In this document: piece after piece, positions 8,180-14,207 of the stretch | Position numbering within the stretch: position 1 is the stretch's first letter | Layout: each line of letters opens with the position of its first letter | Source of the DNA: an uncultured Enterocloster sp. | GTDB lineage: Bacteria; Bacillota; Clostridia; Lachnospirales; Lachnospiraceae | Assembly (NCBI GenBank): GCA_944384065.1 | Contig: CALWRY010000014.1 | Location: forward strand, 1-35,439 | Length of the DNA stretch: 35,439 nucleotides | Reading direction: 5' to 3' | Notes under the pieces: generated by a model | Databases searched by the model: none | What the model saw: the letters and a program-made list of their open reading frames with translations, nothing else | What the model was told of the DNA's origin: nothing | Program-made: the position numbers and the translations under genes

Positions 8180-8819
8180 TCTTCTTGTCCTCCTTATTCT
8201 TCCATCCGTAAAACTCGCGGATGGTATCATCCACCAGTTTCAAGTTGTTTTCAATTTCCGGGCTGTCAAACATATCTTCCGGGGTTTTCGTGATATCTGA
8301 ACCATCTGTGACCGTCCGGAAAAAATGATTTCCGTTTTCACTCATACAGCGGATGCAGATGGTAACCATTCCTTCCAGGCACACTTTTCGGTCCAGCTGC
8401 TTCCCTATCGTCCGTATCCTTGTGGTCCCAAAATCATTTGTGTCCTCATGGAACATGATATATACAATTTTTTCTGGATCCTTTACCTCGGTCTTAACCT
8501 TTTTTATAAGCCCATACATGGCGTCCGCGATGTCATCGTACATCTCAAATGATGCGTTCCCTTTTTTATTTCGATGGTTCTCCATAAATATATGGGTCAT
8601 GATATATCCAGCGTCGTCGATTACACACACTTTCTCCGGGTTCCGATTGATCGTTACTATGATTTTCTCAATATCATCACTACTTCCCGTTTTCTTAAAG
8701 CGTTTTTTGAATGGGAGCTCTTTCTTCTCCGTATTCAGCAGTACGATCTCGTTTTCATCGAAAAATTTCAGGCTCCGGCTTTTTCCACTGCCGGACTTCC
8801 CGTAAATCAATACTGGCAA
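8154..8819 (-). CDS. Short RecA/AAA-type P-loop ATPase (Sak4-like)
   Basis: A 221-aa ATPase beginning with a beta strand and Walker A, MPVLIYGKSGSGKSRSL, then Walker B-like VCVIDDAGYIM and a later strand KIVYIMFHEDT. Length, P-loop at the very N-terminus and position next to an SSB-like gene fit the Sak4/PF13479 group of phage recombination ATPases. The start appears to be a TTG (8817-8819): an in-frame TGA lies nine bases upstream of it and no ATG is available. The only good ribosome binding site, AAAGGAG, overlaps the end of the preceding gene about 15 bases upstream. Annealing-type recombination is inference from family. Confidence 0.78.
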   Translation of the reverse strand: MPVLIYGKSGSGKSRSLKFFDENEIVLLNTEKKELPFKKRFKKTGSSDDIEKIIVTINRNPEKVCVIDDAGYIMTHIFMENHRNKKGNASFEMYDDIADAMYGLIKKVKTEVKDPEKIVYIMFHEDTNDFGTTRIRTIGKQLDRKVCLEGMVTICIRCMSENGNHFFRTVTDGSDITKTPEDMFDSPEIENNLKLVDDTIREFYGWKNKEDKKNDKETAGV

Positions 8820-8841
8820 TCCGATAAGTCAACACTCCTTT

Positions 8842-9486
8842 CTACATGTAAGGCAGGGGTTCCGCCCCTGCGGTTCCATCGGTTTCTCCTGGGGCCTTCT
8901 TCCAATCATCCGCGGAAAAATCCACATCCATCAGCGCAGGAAACAGTACATCCCGGACTTTTTCCGCCATACGCTCCGTTTCCGCCCAGTAAATCGTTGT
9001 CTCATTATGCCAGTAAAGTGTGCCGTATGACATGCTGGGCTGTCCCGGCATAGATTCCCCTTTTTCAAGCTCCTTGTTTGATATGGCGTTAATGAGTGTC
9101 TGCCGCACAGCCATAGGCTCCAGATTCCCCGTCCGCTGGAAAACCGCATATACGTGCGGAAAAGCAGCCAGAAACACCGGCGTCTGGCGGATCCTTTCTT
9201 TCGCTCCCAGCCAGGCTTCATACGGATGAAACGTAAGCTCATACGCCGATGTCCGCATGCCATCCTTGTCCTGCATATATTGATTGATTTCTCCGGGTTC
9301 CGGAAGCCGGCCGACCAGCTCCGTTACTGCCCCCTTGAACTTATTGGATACGGACTCACGATCCGCGAATAACCCCCAGTTGCGGCCGCGGACATAATAC
9401 CTGCCGTCCAGCATGCCCACAACCAGCCCGCTGCTCTTTAAGGCTGCCGTCATCTCCTTCTTAAGCTCCGCTGTTCTCAGAAACAT
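8842..9486 (-). CDS. Hypothetical phage early protein
   Basis: A 214-aa protein starting MFLRTAELKKEMTAALKSSG. No recognised motif; aromatic-rich segments (YWHNETTIYWAETERMAEKVRDVLFPAL) suggest a compact alpha/beta fold. Its start codon lies within the 3' end of the preceding 69-aa gene (overlap 9461-9486), and its stop overlaps the ribosome binding site of the ATPase gene. Position between Gp157-like and recombination genes suggests a role in early DNA metabolism, but no function can be assigned. Confidence 0.75.
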   Translation of the reverse strand: MFLRTAELKKEMTAALKSSGLVVGMLDGRYYVRGRNWGLFADRESVSNKFKGAVTELVGRLPEPGEINQYMQDKDGMRTSAYELTFHPYEAWLGAKERIRQTPVFLAAFPHVYAVFQRTGNLEPMAVRQTLINAISNKELEKGESMPGQPSMSYGTLYWHNETTIYWAETERMAEKVRDVLFPALMDVDFSADDWKKAPGETDGTAGAEPLPYM

Positions 9487-9670
9487 TCTCCGTTCCTCCC
9501 TCCTTGTTCCGCTCTTTTCCTTCCTCTATCCCATGCCGCACCAGATCCAGCACGATGCACATTTCATCAAAGGATATGTGCCAGGCCCCCGTGACCATGA
9601 GCTTCATTACACGGGCCGCCACATCCATAAGAATCTGCATGCGGAAGGGTGTAATCTCCTGCCGGTCCAT
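9461..9670 (-). CDS. Small phage protein
   Basis: A 69-aa protein, MDRQEITPFRMQILMDVAARV..., mostly helical with a charged C-terminus. Its ATG (9668-9670) overlaps the TGA of the Gp157-like gene (9670-9672) in an ATGA junction, and its last 26 bases overlap the next gene. No family is recognised. Kept as real because of the coupled starts and stops on both sides. Confidence 0.68.
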   Translation of the reverse strand: MDRQEITPFRMQILMDVAARVMKLMVTGAWHISFDEMCIVLDLVRHGIEEGKERNKEGGTENVSENSGA

Positions 9671-10164
9671 CAGCGGATCCTCAGGCTCTCGCCCCGGGGC
9701 TCTAAGTGGGCCCAGTCCACGGGCCGCTCCGCCAGGAGCCTGCGGACCGCCTCATTGTTTACTACCGGCGGCTGCGGGACCAGGTACTTGCCTGGGATGT
9801 CCTCCAGCGCACCTGTGATTACAAGCGGCTCCACGCCGCCGTTCTTCTGGATGTTGAAGGAAAACAGGGCCGTCTTAAACTTGGTTTTCCCCACCTCCCG
9901 CATGCTGGCCTCCAGGTTATCCTTCAGCCACTTTGCGCGGTTCTCCAGGCGCTGCCGGCGTGCGTTCAGCCGGCGCTCCTCCGCCTGGAGCTTTTCAACA
10001 TCCGCCTTGATTCCAAAGATAATCTTGGCGTATCCATCCGCCTTTTCCTCAATCTCGCCCCAAACGGCCTCCATCGTATCCTTGAGTGTCTGCTCGTCCA
10101 CCTCCGGATCGTAGACCATCTCCTGCAGGGCCTGGTACTCTTCGGTTAATTCATACAGTTTCAT
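9670..10164 (-). CDS. Gp157-like siphovirus protein
   Basis: A 164-aa protein starting MKLYELTEEYQALQEMV with an AGGAGG ribosome binding site. The first half is a long coiled coil (KADGYAKIIFGIKADVEKLQAEERRLNARRQRLENRAKWLKDNL, residues about 42-85), followed by a beta-rich piece (KTALFSFNIQKNGG) and the region ending VNNEAVRRLLAE. This is the typical layout of the Siphovirus Gp157 family, often encoded just upstream of phage recombination genes, as here. Its biochemical role is not established; an early literature link to phage resistance when host-expressed is recalled but not checked. Confidence 0.88.
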   Translation of the reverse strand: MKLYELTEEYQALQEMVYDPEVDEQTLKDTMEAVWGEIEEKADGYAKIIFGIKADVEKLQAEERRLNARRQRLENRAKWLKDNLEASMREVGKTKFKTALFSFNIQKNGGVEPLVITGALEDIPGKYLVPQPPVVNNEAVRRLLAERPVDWAHLEPRGESLRIR

Positions 10165-10210
10165 CCTTGATTTTCCTCCTCGAATTCCCTATAATAGGGG
10201 TGTGTTATTT

Positions 10211-10429
10211 TTATTTGCTGGATCCCGTCCGGTTGCCGCCAGAGGGATCCATTTTTACAGTTGACTGGTATTTTTTCAAAAGCTGGCCGCGCTGTCTCAG
10301 ATCGATTAAACCCACGTAACAGGCAAAATCAATTGCCCCGAAGATCCATCCGGAGGAGTATTCCCTGCTGATGGTGATTGACATTTGGCAGTACTTCTCC
10401 AGCTTCTCCATTACGTCGATATTTTTCAA
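10211..10429 (-). CDS. Small phage protein, probable TTG start
   Basis: A 72-aa frame, MKNIDVMEKLEKYCQMSITISREYSSGWIFGAIDFACYVGLIDLRQ.... The first codon at 10427-10429 is TTG, preceded by GGGGTGATGAG, which can serve as ribosome binding site; the internal ATG at 10411 has no such signal. The preceding gene stops at 10434, four bases upstream. No family is recognised. Confidence 0.6.
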   Translation of the reverse strand: MKNIDVMEKLEKYCQMSITISREYSSGWIFGAIDFACYVGLIDLRQRGQLLKKYQSTVKMDPSGGNRTGSSK

Positions 10430-10433
10430 CTCA

Positions 10434-10679
10434 TCACCCCCTCCACAGCATCAACGCTCCCACGCATACCATCCACAGGCCCCATATCCAGATAACTGCC
10501 GGCACCAGCCAGATCACCAGGCGCTGCCAGCTCCACGGCTCTGGTCCGCATGGTATAAGGACTCGCCTGCCCTGCGGGCTGGTAAGCATGGCCTTGTTAG
10601 GCCGCACCCAGTCCAGCCGCCACCCCGGATACTTGAGCTTAACCTCAAAGGCGATCCAATATCGTCTTAATCTCCGCAT
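10434..10679 (-). CDS. Small membrane protein
   Basis: An 81-aa protein. The first 45 residues are basic and tryptophan-rich (MRRLRRYWIAFEVKLKYPGWRLDWVRPNK); residues about 53-78 form one strongly hydrophobic segment (LVIWLVPAVIWIWGLWMVC) followed by a short tail. A single-pass membrane protein with the N-terminal part in the cytoplasm is predicted from the positive charges. It overlaps the preceding excisionase-like gene by 13 bp. Function unknown. Confidence 0.65.
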   Translation of the reverse strand: MRRLRRYWIAFEVKLKYPGWRLDWVRPNKAMLTSPQGRRVLIPCGPEPWSWQRLVIWLVPAVIWIWGLWMVCVGALMLWRG

Positions 10680-10870
10680 TGCGCCGTGCCTCCCCCTGTT
10701 ATTTTGTCAATCTTGGCTTGGTAGATTTTAAAGCTCCAATGCTGTTTTCCGGGAGATGGCGGAAACGCCACTCCCAAATCAATTTCCCCGCGTCGCATTC
10801 TGCGACGTATTTCCCGCGGGCAGATTCCCAGCTGGAGGGATGCTTCCTCCGGGCTTAAATATGGTTTCAT
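10667..10870 (-). CDS. Excisionase-like HTH protein
   Basis: A 67-aa protein from the ATG at 10870, preceded by an AAAGGAG ribosome binding site; the frame is open to 11077, but that part overlaps a duplicated non-coding/promoter segment. The sequence MKPYLSPEEASLQLGICPRE followed by IRRRMRRGEIDLGVAF is a MerR/excisionase-type winged helix-turn-helix (YLSxxEAAxxLGIxxxxIRRxxRxGxI). It may act as Xis or as an early-operon regulator. Being encoded far from the integrase and in the opposite direction is common for phage Xis-like proteins. Confidence 0.72.
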   Translation of the reverse strand: MKPYLSPEEASLQLGICPREIRRRMRRGEIDLGVAFPPSPGKQHWSFKIYQAKIDKITGGGTAQCGD

Positions 10871-10965
10871 TCTTTCACGCTCCTTTGTTATCACTTTTCC
10901 AATTTTTTCAAAATCAGAATTGAACACACTGCCTGTACAGACTGTAGCAAGGCATCGCCCATCTC

Positions 10966-11045
10966 CTCCCACCCCCTTTCGTCCTCTGCCAACAACTCCT
11001 CGATGGAAACTCTTGTCTTTTTCTCTCCTCCCCACTATACTGTAG
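10966..11045. repeat. Duplicated upstream segment, copy 1
   Basis: This segment is clearly similar to 11848-11925: both read CACCCCCT, then TCGTCCTC, CTCCTC, ATGGAAAC and TATACTGTAG in the same order and spacing. On the minus strand both encode the peptide RVSIEELLAEDERG, which has no start codon and an in-frame TAG just upstream, so it looks like the remnant of an older phage gene. In copy 1 the frame continues past ERG to a TGA near 10890; in copy 2 it stops at once. Each copy carries the promoter of the plus-strand gene that follows. Confidence 0.8.
11013..11041 (+). promoter_or_regulatory. Sigma-A promoter of first moron gene
   Basis: -35 TTGTCT (11013-11018), 17-bp spacer, -10 TATACT (11036-11041). 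It lies 65 bp ahead of the start codon of the 199-aa gene and is repeated, with the same spacing, in front of its paralog. Confidence 0.75.
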
Positions 11046-11105
11046 TTATCAGCACCGCCATGCTGAAAATCATACAAATTTATAATTCGGAAAGGAGCTT
11101 GGCTA

Positions 11106-11705
11106 ATGAATCCATTTCAACTTCCACCTTTTATACTCAAAGAAATGACACAGATTTTTTCGATTGAGCGAAATGGCTCCATTATTGGTACCGTCCATGG
11201 TTTCTTTTGTGGAAAGGACTATCCAAACACAATTCAGTTCGTTGAAAACACTGATATCAAAAATGGGGATTGGATTATCGATTCAACCACAAGCCAACGT
11301 TATTATGCCAAGGATGTTCGCCCCATAATAATGAATGGAGCGCCTTGTGATTGGATGATTCAATATCAAACTGAAAATGATTTTCGCGCTCAATCAAACC
11401 TTGGCAAACAAACTACCATAAATATTCACACGGTATCTGGCAATTCTGTTATTGGAAGCCAAGAAAACGTTGTTGTGAACATCGGAAGTAGCTTAAAAGA
11501 TATCGAACAACTCATAGCCTCTCTCCCTATTTCGGAGCAACCAGAAGCCCAGGAATTATTAAATACCCTAAAATCAACCAGCGAATCTCCCCATCCAGTT
11601 TTGGTAGAGGGATCCTTAGCTAGATTCTCTAACCTTCTTAAAAAGCATACGGACCTTCTGATTGCTGTCGGTGGATGGGCTGTACAATTGTTGATAGGAA
11701 AGTAA
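11106..11705 (+). CDS. Moron protein A, unknown function, paralog of 11966-12577
   Basis: A 199-aa protein with an AAAGGAG ribosome binding site, encoded against the direction of the surrounding early operon and more AT-rich than it. Residues 1-95 look beta-rich (FSIERNGSIIGTVHGFF). Residues 100-127 hold an unusual Asn/Gly/Val-rich motif, TTINIHTVSGNSVIGSQ then ENVVVNIG. Residues 128-180 are helical, with LARFSNLLKKH. The C-terminus, DLLIAVGGWAVQLLIGK, is hydrophobic enough to touch or cross a membrane. All these blocks recur in the same order in the gene at 11966. I do not recognise a named family. An own promoter and opposite orientation point to a lysogen-expressed gene, for example immunity or superinfection exclusion; that is inference. 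Confidence 0.82.
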   Translation: MNPFQLPPFILKEMTQIFSIERNGSIIGTVHGFFCGKDYPNTIQFVENTDIKNGDWIIDSTTSQRYYAKDVRPIIMNGAPCDWMIQYQTENDFRAQSNLGKQTTINIHTVSGNSVIGSQENVVVNIGSSLKDIEQLIASLPISEQPEAQELLNTLKSTSESPHPVLVEGSLARFSNLLKKHTDLLIAVGGWAVQLLIGK

Positions 11706-11843
11706 TGATAATTTTTCCTTGTTGGCTACGCTTCGGCAAAATTCAAACATAATTTCGTTTTTGGCATACTGACCTTGAATTTCTTTTTCGAGGTCAGCTA
11801 CTCTTTTTTCTAGTGCCATCCACCTTGCTTTTGATATCCACAT
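11616..11843 (-). CDS. Coiled-coil phage peptide, 3' end altered
   Basis: A 75-aa frame from an ATG at 11843 with a GAGGGGGTG ribosome binding site. It begins MWISKARWMALEKRVADLEK, a short coiled coil that I associate with small proteins of Clostridia phages. Its last 30 codons (11616-11705) run antisense through the end of the plus-strand moron gene, so the C-terminus is probably not original: the moron cassette seems to have landed in this gene. It may be expressed as a changed protein or be a remnant. Confidence 0.45.
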   Translation of the reverse strand: MWISKARWMALEKRVADLEKEIQGQYAKNEIMFEFCRSVANKEKLSLLSYQQLYSPSTDSNQKVRMLFKKVRESS

Positions 11844-11847
11844 CACT

Positions 11848-11925
11848 CTCACCCCCTCTCGTCCTCGGCCAGTAGCTCCTCAATGGAAACCCTTGCCTAT
11901 TCTTTTCTCTTGCCTTATACTGTAG
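11848..11925. repeat. Duplicated upstream segment, copy 2
   Basis: Partner of 10966-11045: same order of blocks, same peptide remnant RVSIEELLAEDERG on the minus strand (here ending at a TGA directly after ERG), same promoter spacing. The downstream plus-strand genes are also paralogous, so the duplicated unit is remnant + promoter + gene, about 0.75-0.9 kb. Confidence 0.8.
11893..11921 (+). promoter_or_regulatory. Sigma-A promoter of second moron gene
   Basis: -35 TTGCCT (11893-11898), 17-bp spacer, -10 TATACT (11916-11921), 45 bp ahead of the ATG at 11966. Aligns base for base in position with the promoter at 11013-11041. Confidence 0.72.
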
Positions 11926-11965
11926 GCATCAGTATCGCGATTATCACAAAAGGGAGAACTATATC

Positions 11966-12577
11966 ATGGCAAATTTACCCATTCCTGCACATATATTTTT
12001 TGATGACTTTGCGTTTGATGCCGTAGACTATATCATTAAAGATGGTAATTCTATAATTGGTACATATCGTGGACTTTCAAACTCCGATGAAATTGGCAAT
12101 TACATTTGTTTTTTGTTAAGTGATTCGCCAAACATTTCAGTGGGAAATGTTATATGTACACCTGATTTTTGCGACTGCTTTACCATCACTAAAACTTCAT
12201 TTGACCACTATAATGGCAATCCAGAGATAATTAAGGCATATTATGCTGACGAAAACAAAAATCTCGGGCAATCATCGGCCACCACTATATTTAATATCAA
12301 TTCTGCTAACGGTTCCGTGATTGGGACGCAAGCTGTTGTCAATATGAACTACCACAATTCCATAGAGCAATTGAGAGAGCAAGTCGAAGCTTCCAATTCA
12401 GATGATAAAGTACATCTCGAAAAACTTGTTTCAACCCTTGAGCTGCTCATTAATGGTGACATTCCAGTTCAAAAAGGAATCCTTTCAAAATTTTCCGATG
12501 TAATGGAACGAAATTCCTGGATCTCTGGTTCAATTGCTTCAACAATATTGTCCTGGCTAACTGCTAAAATTCTCTAA
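11966..12577 (+). CDS. Moron protein B, unknown function, paralog of 11106-11705
   Basis: A 203-aa protein with a GGGAG ribosome binding site. It shares block order with the 199-aa protein: KDGNSIIGTYRGL (residues 25-37), LGQSSATTIFNINSANG then SVIGTQAVVNMN (100-128), a helical stretch with IEQLREQVEAS, then GILSKFSDVMERNSWISG (171-188) and a hydrophobic end SIASTILSWLTAKIL. The N-terminal 90 residues have diverged more and carry three cysteines in ICTPDFCDC. AT-rich and antisense to the operon. The C-terminal helix/tail resembles tails I have seen on uncharacterised Firmicute proteins near defence genes; I cannot confirm this. Its 3' end overlaps the next minus-strand gene by 21 bp. Confidence 0.82.
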   Translation: MANLPIPAHIFFDDFAFDAVDYIIKDGNSIIGTYRGLSNSDEIGNYICFLLSDSPNISVGNVICTPDFCDCFTITKTSFDHYNGNPEIIKAYYADENKNLGQSSATTIFNINSANGSVIGTQAVVNMNYHNSIEQLREQVEASNSDDKVHLEKLVSTLELLINGDIPVQKGILSKFSDVMERNSWISGSIASTILSWLTAKIL

Positions 12578-12724
12578 TCTTGCTACATCCAGATAAAACT
12601 GGTGGGATGCTTTTGCCACGAAACAAAGGGTTCTTCGCATTTCTTCTGGCGTGGAGCCTTTTGTTTTTATCTTAATTTTTACCTTCGTGCCGTCTGCATC
12701 TCTAAAAACCTTACCGTATTCCAT
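12557..12724 (-). CDS. Small phage protein next to cro-like gene
   Basis: A 55-aa protein from the ATG at 12724 with an AAAGGAG ribosome binding site: MEYGKVFRDADGTKVKIKIK, then TPEEMRRTLCFVAKASHQFYLDVARLENFSS. The final seven codons are antisense to the end of the plus-strand moron gene, so the C-terminus may have been changed by that insertion. It follows the Cro-like gene by 7 bp and is the second gene of the leftward transcript. Function unknown. Confidence 0.6.
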   Translation of the reverse strand: MEYGKVFRDADGTKVKIKIKTKGSTPEEMRRTLCFVAKASHQFYLDVARLENFSS

Positions 12725-12731
12725 TCTTCTC

Positions 12732-12959
12732 TCACGCTCCTTTCTCTTCTGGCCTTTCCAGCCCAAATAATTTATTGGGCTCCTCACCTAAAGCTGTTGC
12801 GATTTTAAGAACATCTTCATCAGTGATTATTTTTCTTCCATTCAACATATTGCTGAATGTCTTTCCGTTGTATCCTGCCCTTTCCGCAATAGCTCCTTGT
12901 TTTAGGCACTTTTCTTTTATGATCTTTTTAACGTTCTGAGCAACAATGGAATGAACCAT
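12732..12959 (-). CDS. Cro-like XRE-family regulator
   Basis: A 75-aa single-domain helix-turn-helix protein with a consensus AAAGGAGGTGATC ribosome binding site. The HTH is KQGAIAERAGYNGKTFSNML followed by NGRKIITDEDVLKIATALG and NKLFGL, the XRE/Cro-CI pattern. It is transcribed divergently from the 166-aa repressor gene from a perfect consensus promoter, so it is most likely the Cro-type regulator of the lytic/early operon. Assignment as Cro rather than a second repressor rests on position. Confidence 0.85.
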   Translation of the reverse strand: MVHSIVAQNVKKIIKEKCLKQGAIAERAGYNGKTFSNMLNGRKIITDEDVLKIATALGEEPNKLFGLERPEEKGA

Positions 12960-12979
12960 TCGATCACCTCCTTTTGTTC

Positions 12980-13061
12980 AAGTTTCTTTTACTTTTTCGT
13001 ATTATAGTATTATTTTCTTTAACTGTCAATACTTTTTCTCAAATTTCTTGTACTTTTTCGT
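12980..13061. promoter_or_regulatory. Operator-like repeats of the lysis/lysogeny switch
   Basis: Two 21-bp direct repeats, 12980-13000 and 13041-13061, match at 19 positions. Their core TACTTTTTC occurs three times, at 12990, 13030 and 13051, with spacings of 40 and 21 bp, close to whole helical turns. One copy lies just downstream of the leftward -10, one just upstream of the leftward -35, and one abuts the rightward -35. These are good candidates for sites bound by the CI-like or Cro-like protein. Confidence 0.7.
13001..13029 (-). promoter_or_regulatory. Leftward early promoter (PL-like), perfect consensus
   Basis: On the minus strand: TTGACA (13024-13029), 17-bp spacer, TATAAT (13001-13006). 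It drives the Cro-like gene and, by read-through, the replication operon down to position 1. Confidence 0.88.
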
Positions 13062-13089
13062 TGACAGTTCACCATTTCGGTAGTATCTT
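13061..13089 (+). promoter_or_regulatory. Rightward repressor promoter
   Basis: TTGACA (13061-13066), 17-bp spacer, TATCTT (13084-13089), 24 bp ahead of the repressor ATG with AAAGGAGG between. The -35 touches one operator-like repeat, so autoregulation is likely. Confidence 0.85.
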
Positions 13090-13113
13090 TAAATAAAAGG
13101 AGGTTTTATATAG

Positions 13114-13614
13114 ATGGGTATAGGGAAGAGAATTAAAGAAGCCCGTTTGGCTCTTAACCTAACGCAAGAAGAGCTTGCTCATATATTGGGCGTTACAAAG
13201 GGCGCCGTTGCAAACTACGAAAACGAAACAAGCCATCCTAAAGAGCCAGTCATGTATAAGATGTTTGAAGCTTTAAACGTGGACGCCAATTACCTGTTTC
13301 AAGATGTAGTAAAGATTCCTGTACAAAAAGATATTTCTTTTGCAGAATATGAACATATTAAAAAGTACCGCGCTCTTGACCCCCAAGGCCAGGAGCACGT
13401 CAACACTGTACTGGACTGGGAAACCAAGCGCACCTCCACCATCGCCCAAAAAGATTCCCGCATCGCCGAGCTGGAGCAGTCCAATATTACCCAGTTCCCT
13501 AACCGCTCCTACCTGGAGCCAGTGGCCGCCCACAAACGCACTGATATCGAAGTGACAGAAGAATTGCAAAAAGCGGATGATGACATAATGGATAACGATG
13601 ATGAATGGAAATAG
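13114..13614 (+). CDS. CI-like XRE-family phage repressor
   Basis: A 166-aa protein. Residues 1-60 are a classic HTH (RIKEARLALNLTQEELAHIL then GVTKGAVANYENETSHP); residues 70-130 are a helical/dimerisation part (EYEHIKKYRALDPQGQEHV); the acidic end is DDIMDNDDEWK. There is no LexA-type Ser/Lys peptidase domain, so induction would not be by self-cleavage; the nearby ImmA-like peptidase could cleave it, as in ICEBs1-type systems. First gene of the rightward lysogeny transcript. Repressor role is inferred from domain, position and divergent promoters. Confidence 0.88.
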   Translation: MGIGKRIKEARLALNLTQEELAHILGVTKGAVANYENETSHPKEPVMYKMFEALNVDANYLFQDVVKIPVQKDISFAEYEHIKKYRALDPQGQEHVNTVLDWETKRTSTIAQKDSRIAELEQSNITQFPNRSYLEPVAAHKRTDIEVTEELQKADDDIMDNDDEWK

Positions 13615-13627
13615 GGAGGTATAAACC

Positions 13628-13900
13628 ATGATGTATCCATATCTTACCTTAAATGACGATACAGAAATTGTTTACTCTGAAATGAATCCCGATGGCCGTG
13701 TTAAGGTTGTTATCGAAACCCCGGACGAAAAAGATGGGTTCCATAACGCCACTTGCTATCTTCCCGATTACAGCTGGGAAAATATAAACGGCTACACTGA
13801 AAAAGAAATGCAGTTTTTTAAAGAGCTTATCAAGAACAATGCACATGTGATTATTGAATTCGCCCAGGAGGAAAATTTTAAAAATGCCTCAAATTTTTAA
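13628..13900 (+). CDS. Partner protein of DUF4160 gene
   Basis: A 90-aa protein with a GGGAGGT ribosome binding site, starting MMYPYLTLNDDTEIVYSEM and ending in an acidic helix (NNAHVIIEFAQEENF). From memory, proteins with this start are found directly before DUF4160 genes in Clostridia, in the place often taken by DUF2442. The pair is arranged like a toxin-antitoxin module, but no activity is known to me. The gene overlaps the DUF4160 gene by 17 bp. Confidence 0.72.
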   Translation: MMYPYLTLNDDTEIVYSEMNPDGRVKVVIETPDEKDGFHNATCYLPDYSWENINGYTEKEMQFFKELIKNNAHVIIEFAQEENFKNASNF

Positions 13901-14162
13901 GTTTGGAAAATACCATATTTATTTCTGGGTCAATGAAAGTGACCCCCTGGAGCCCGTACATGTTCATGTGGCGGAAGGAAGACCCACCGCAAATGCCACC
14001 AAAATATGGATTACCCAGACAGGCCGCTGTGTGTTGTGCCACAATTCATCCCACATACCGTCTTACGAGCTCCGAAAAATTATGAAGGTTATCGATGCCA
14101 ACAGCACATATATTGTCCAGCAATGGTATACGTGCTTTAAAGACATATCCTATTACTGCTGA
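13884..14162 (+). CDS. DUF4160 domain protein
   Basis: A 92-aa protein from the ATG at 13884, preceded by AGGAGG inside the upstream gene. MPQIFKFGKYHIYFWVNESD and EPVHVHVAEGRPTANATKIW are the DUF4160 signature (short beta-rich proteins with a conserved HVHV block). DUF4160 genes are widely mobile and sit in two-gene cassettes resembling toxin-antitoxin pairs; a function has not been shown as far as I know. Here the cassette lies between repressor and ImmA-like genes, which are normally adjacent, so it is probably an insertion. Confidence 0.85.
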   Translation: MPQIFKFGKYHIYFWVNESDPLEPVHVHVAEGRPTANATKIWITQTGRCVLCHNSSHIPSYELRKIMKVIDANSTYIVQQWYTCFKDISYYC

Positions 14163-14207
14163 TCGGGTATGGGGAGGATCAAATCATAAAGTGTTTATCC
14201 TGCAAAA

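Noticed and set aside
10871-11077. N-terminal extension of the excisionase-like gene to 136 aa
   Set aside because: The extension covers the duplicated promoter segment, and the internal ATG at 10870 has a strong ribosome binding site and begins the conserved domain.
13273-13629. Minus-strand frame opposite the repressor
   Set aside because: Antisense to a clear XRE repressor, without motif or start signal.
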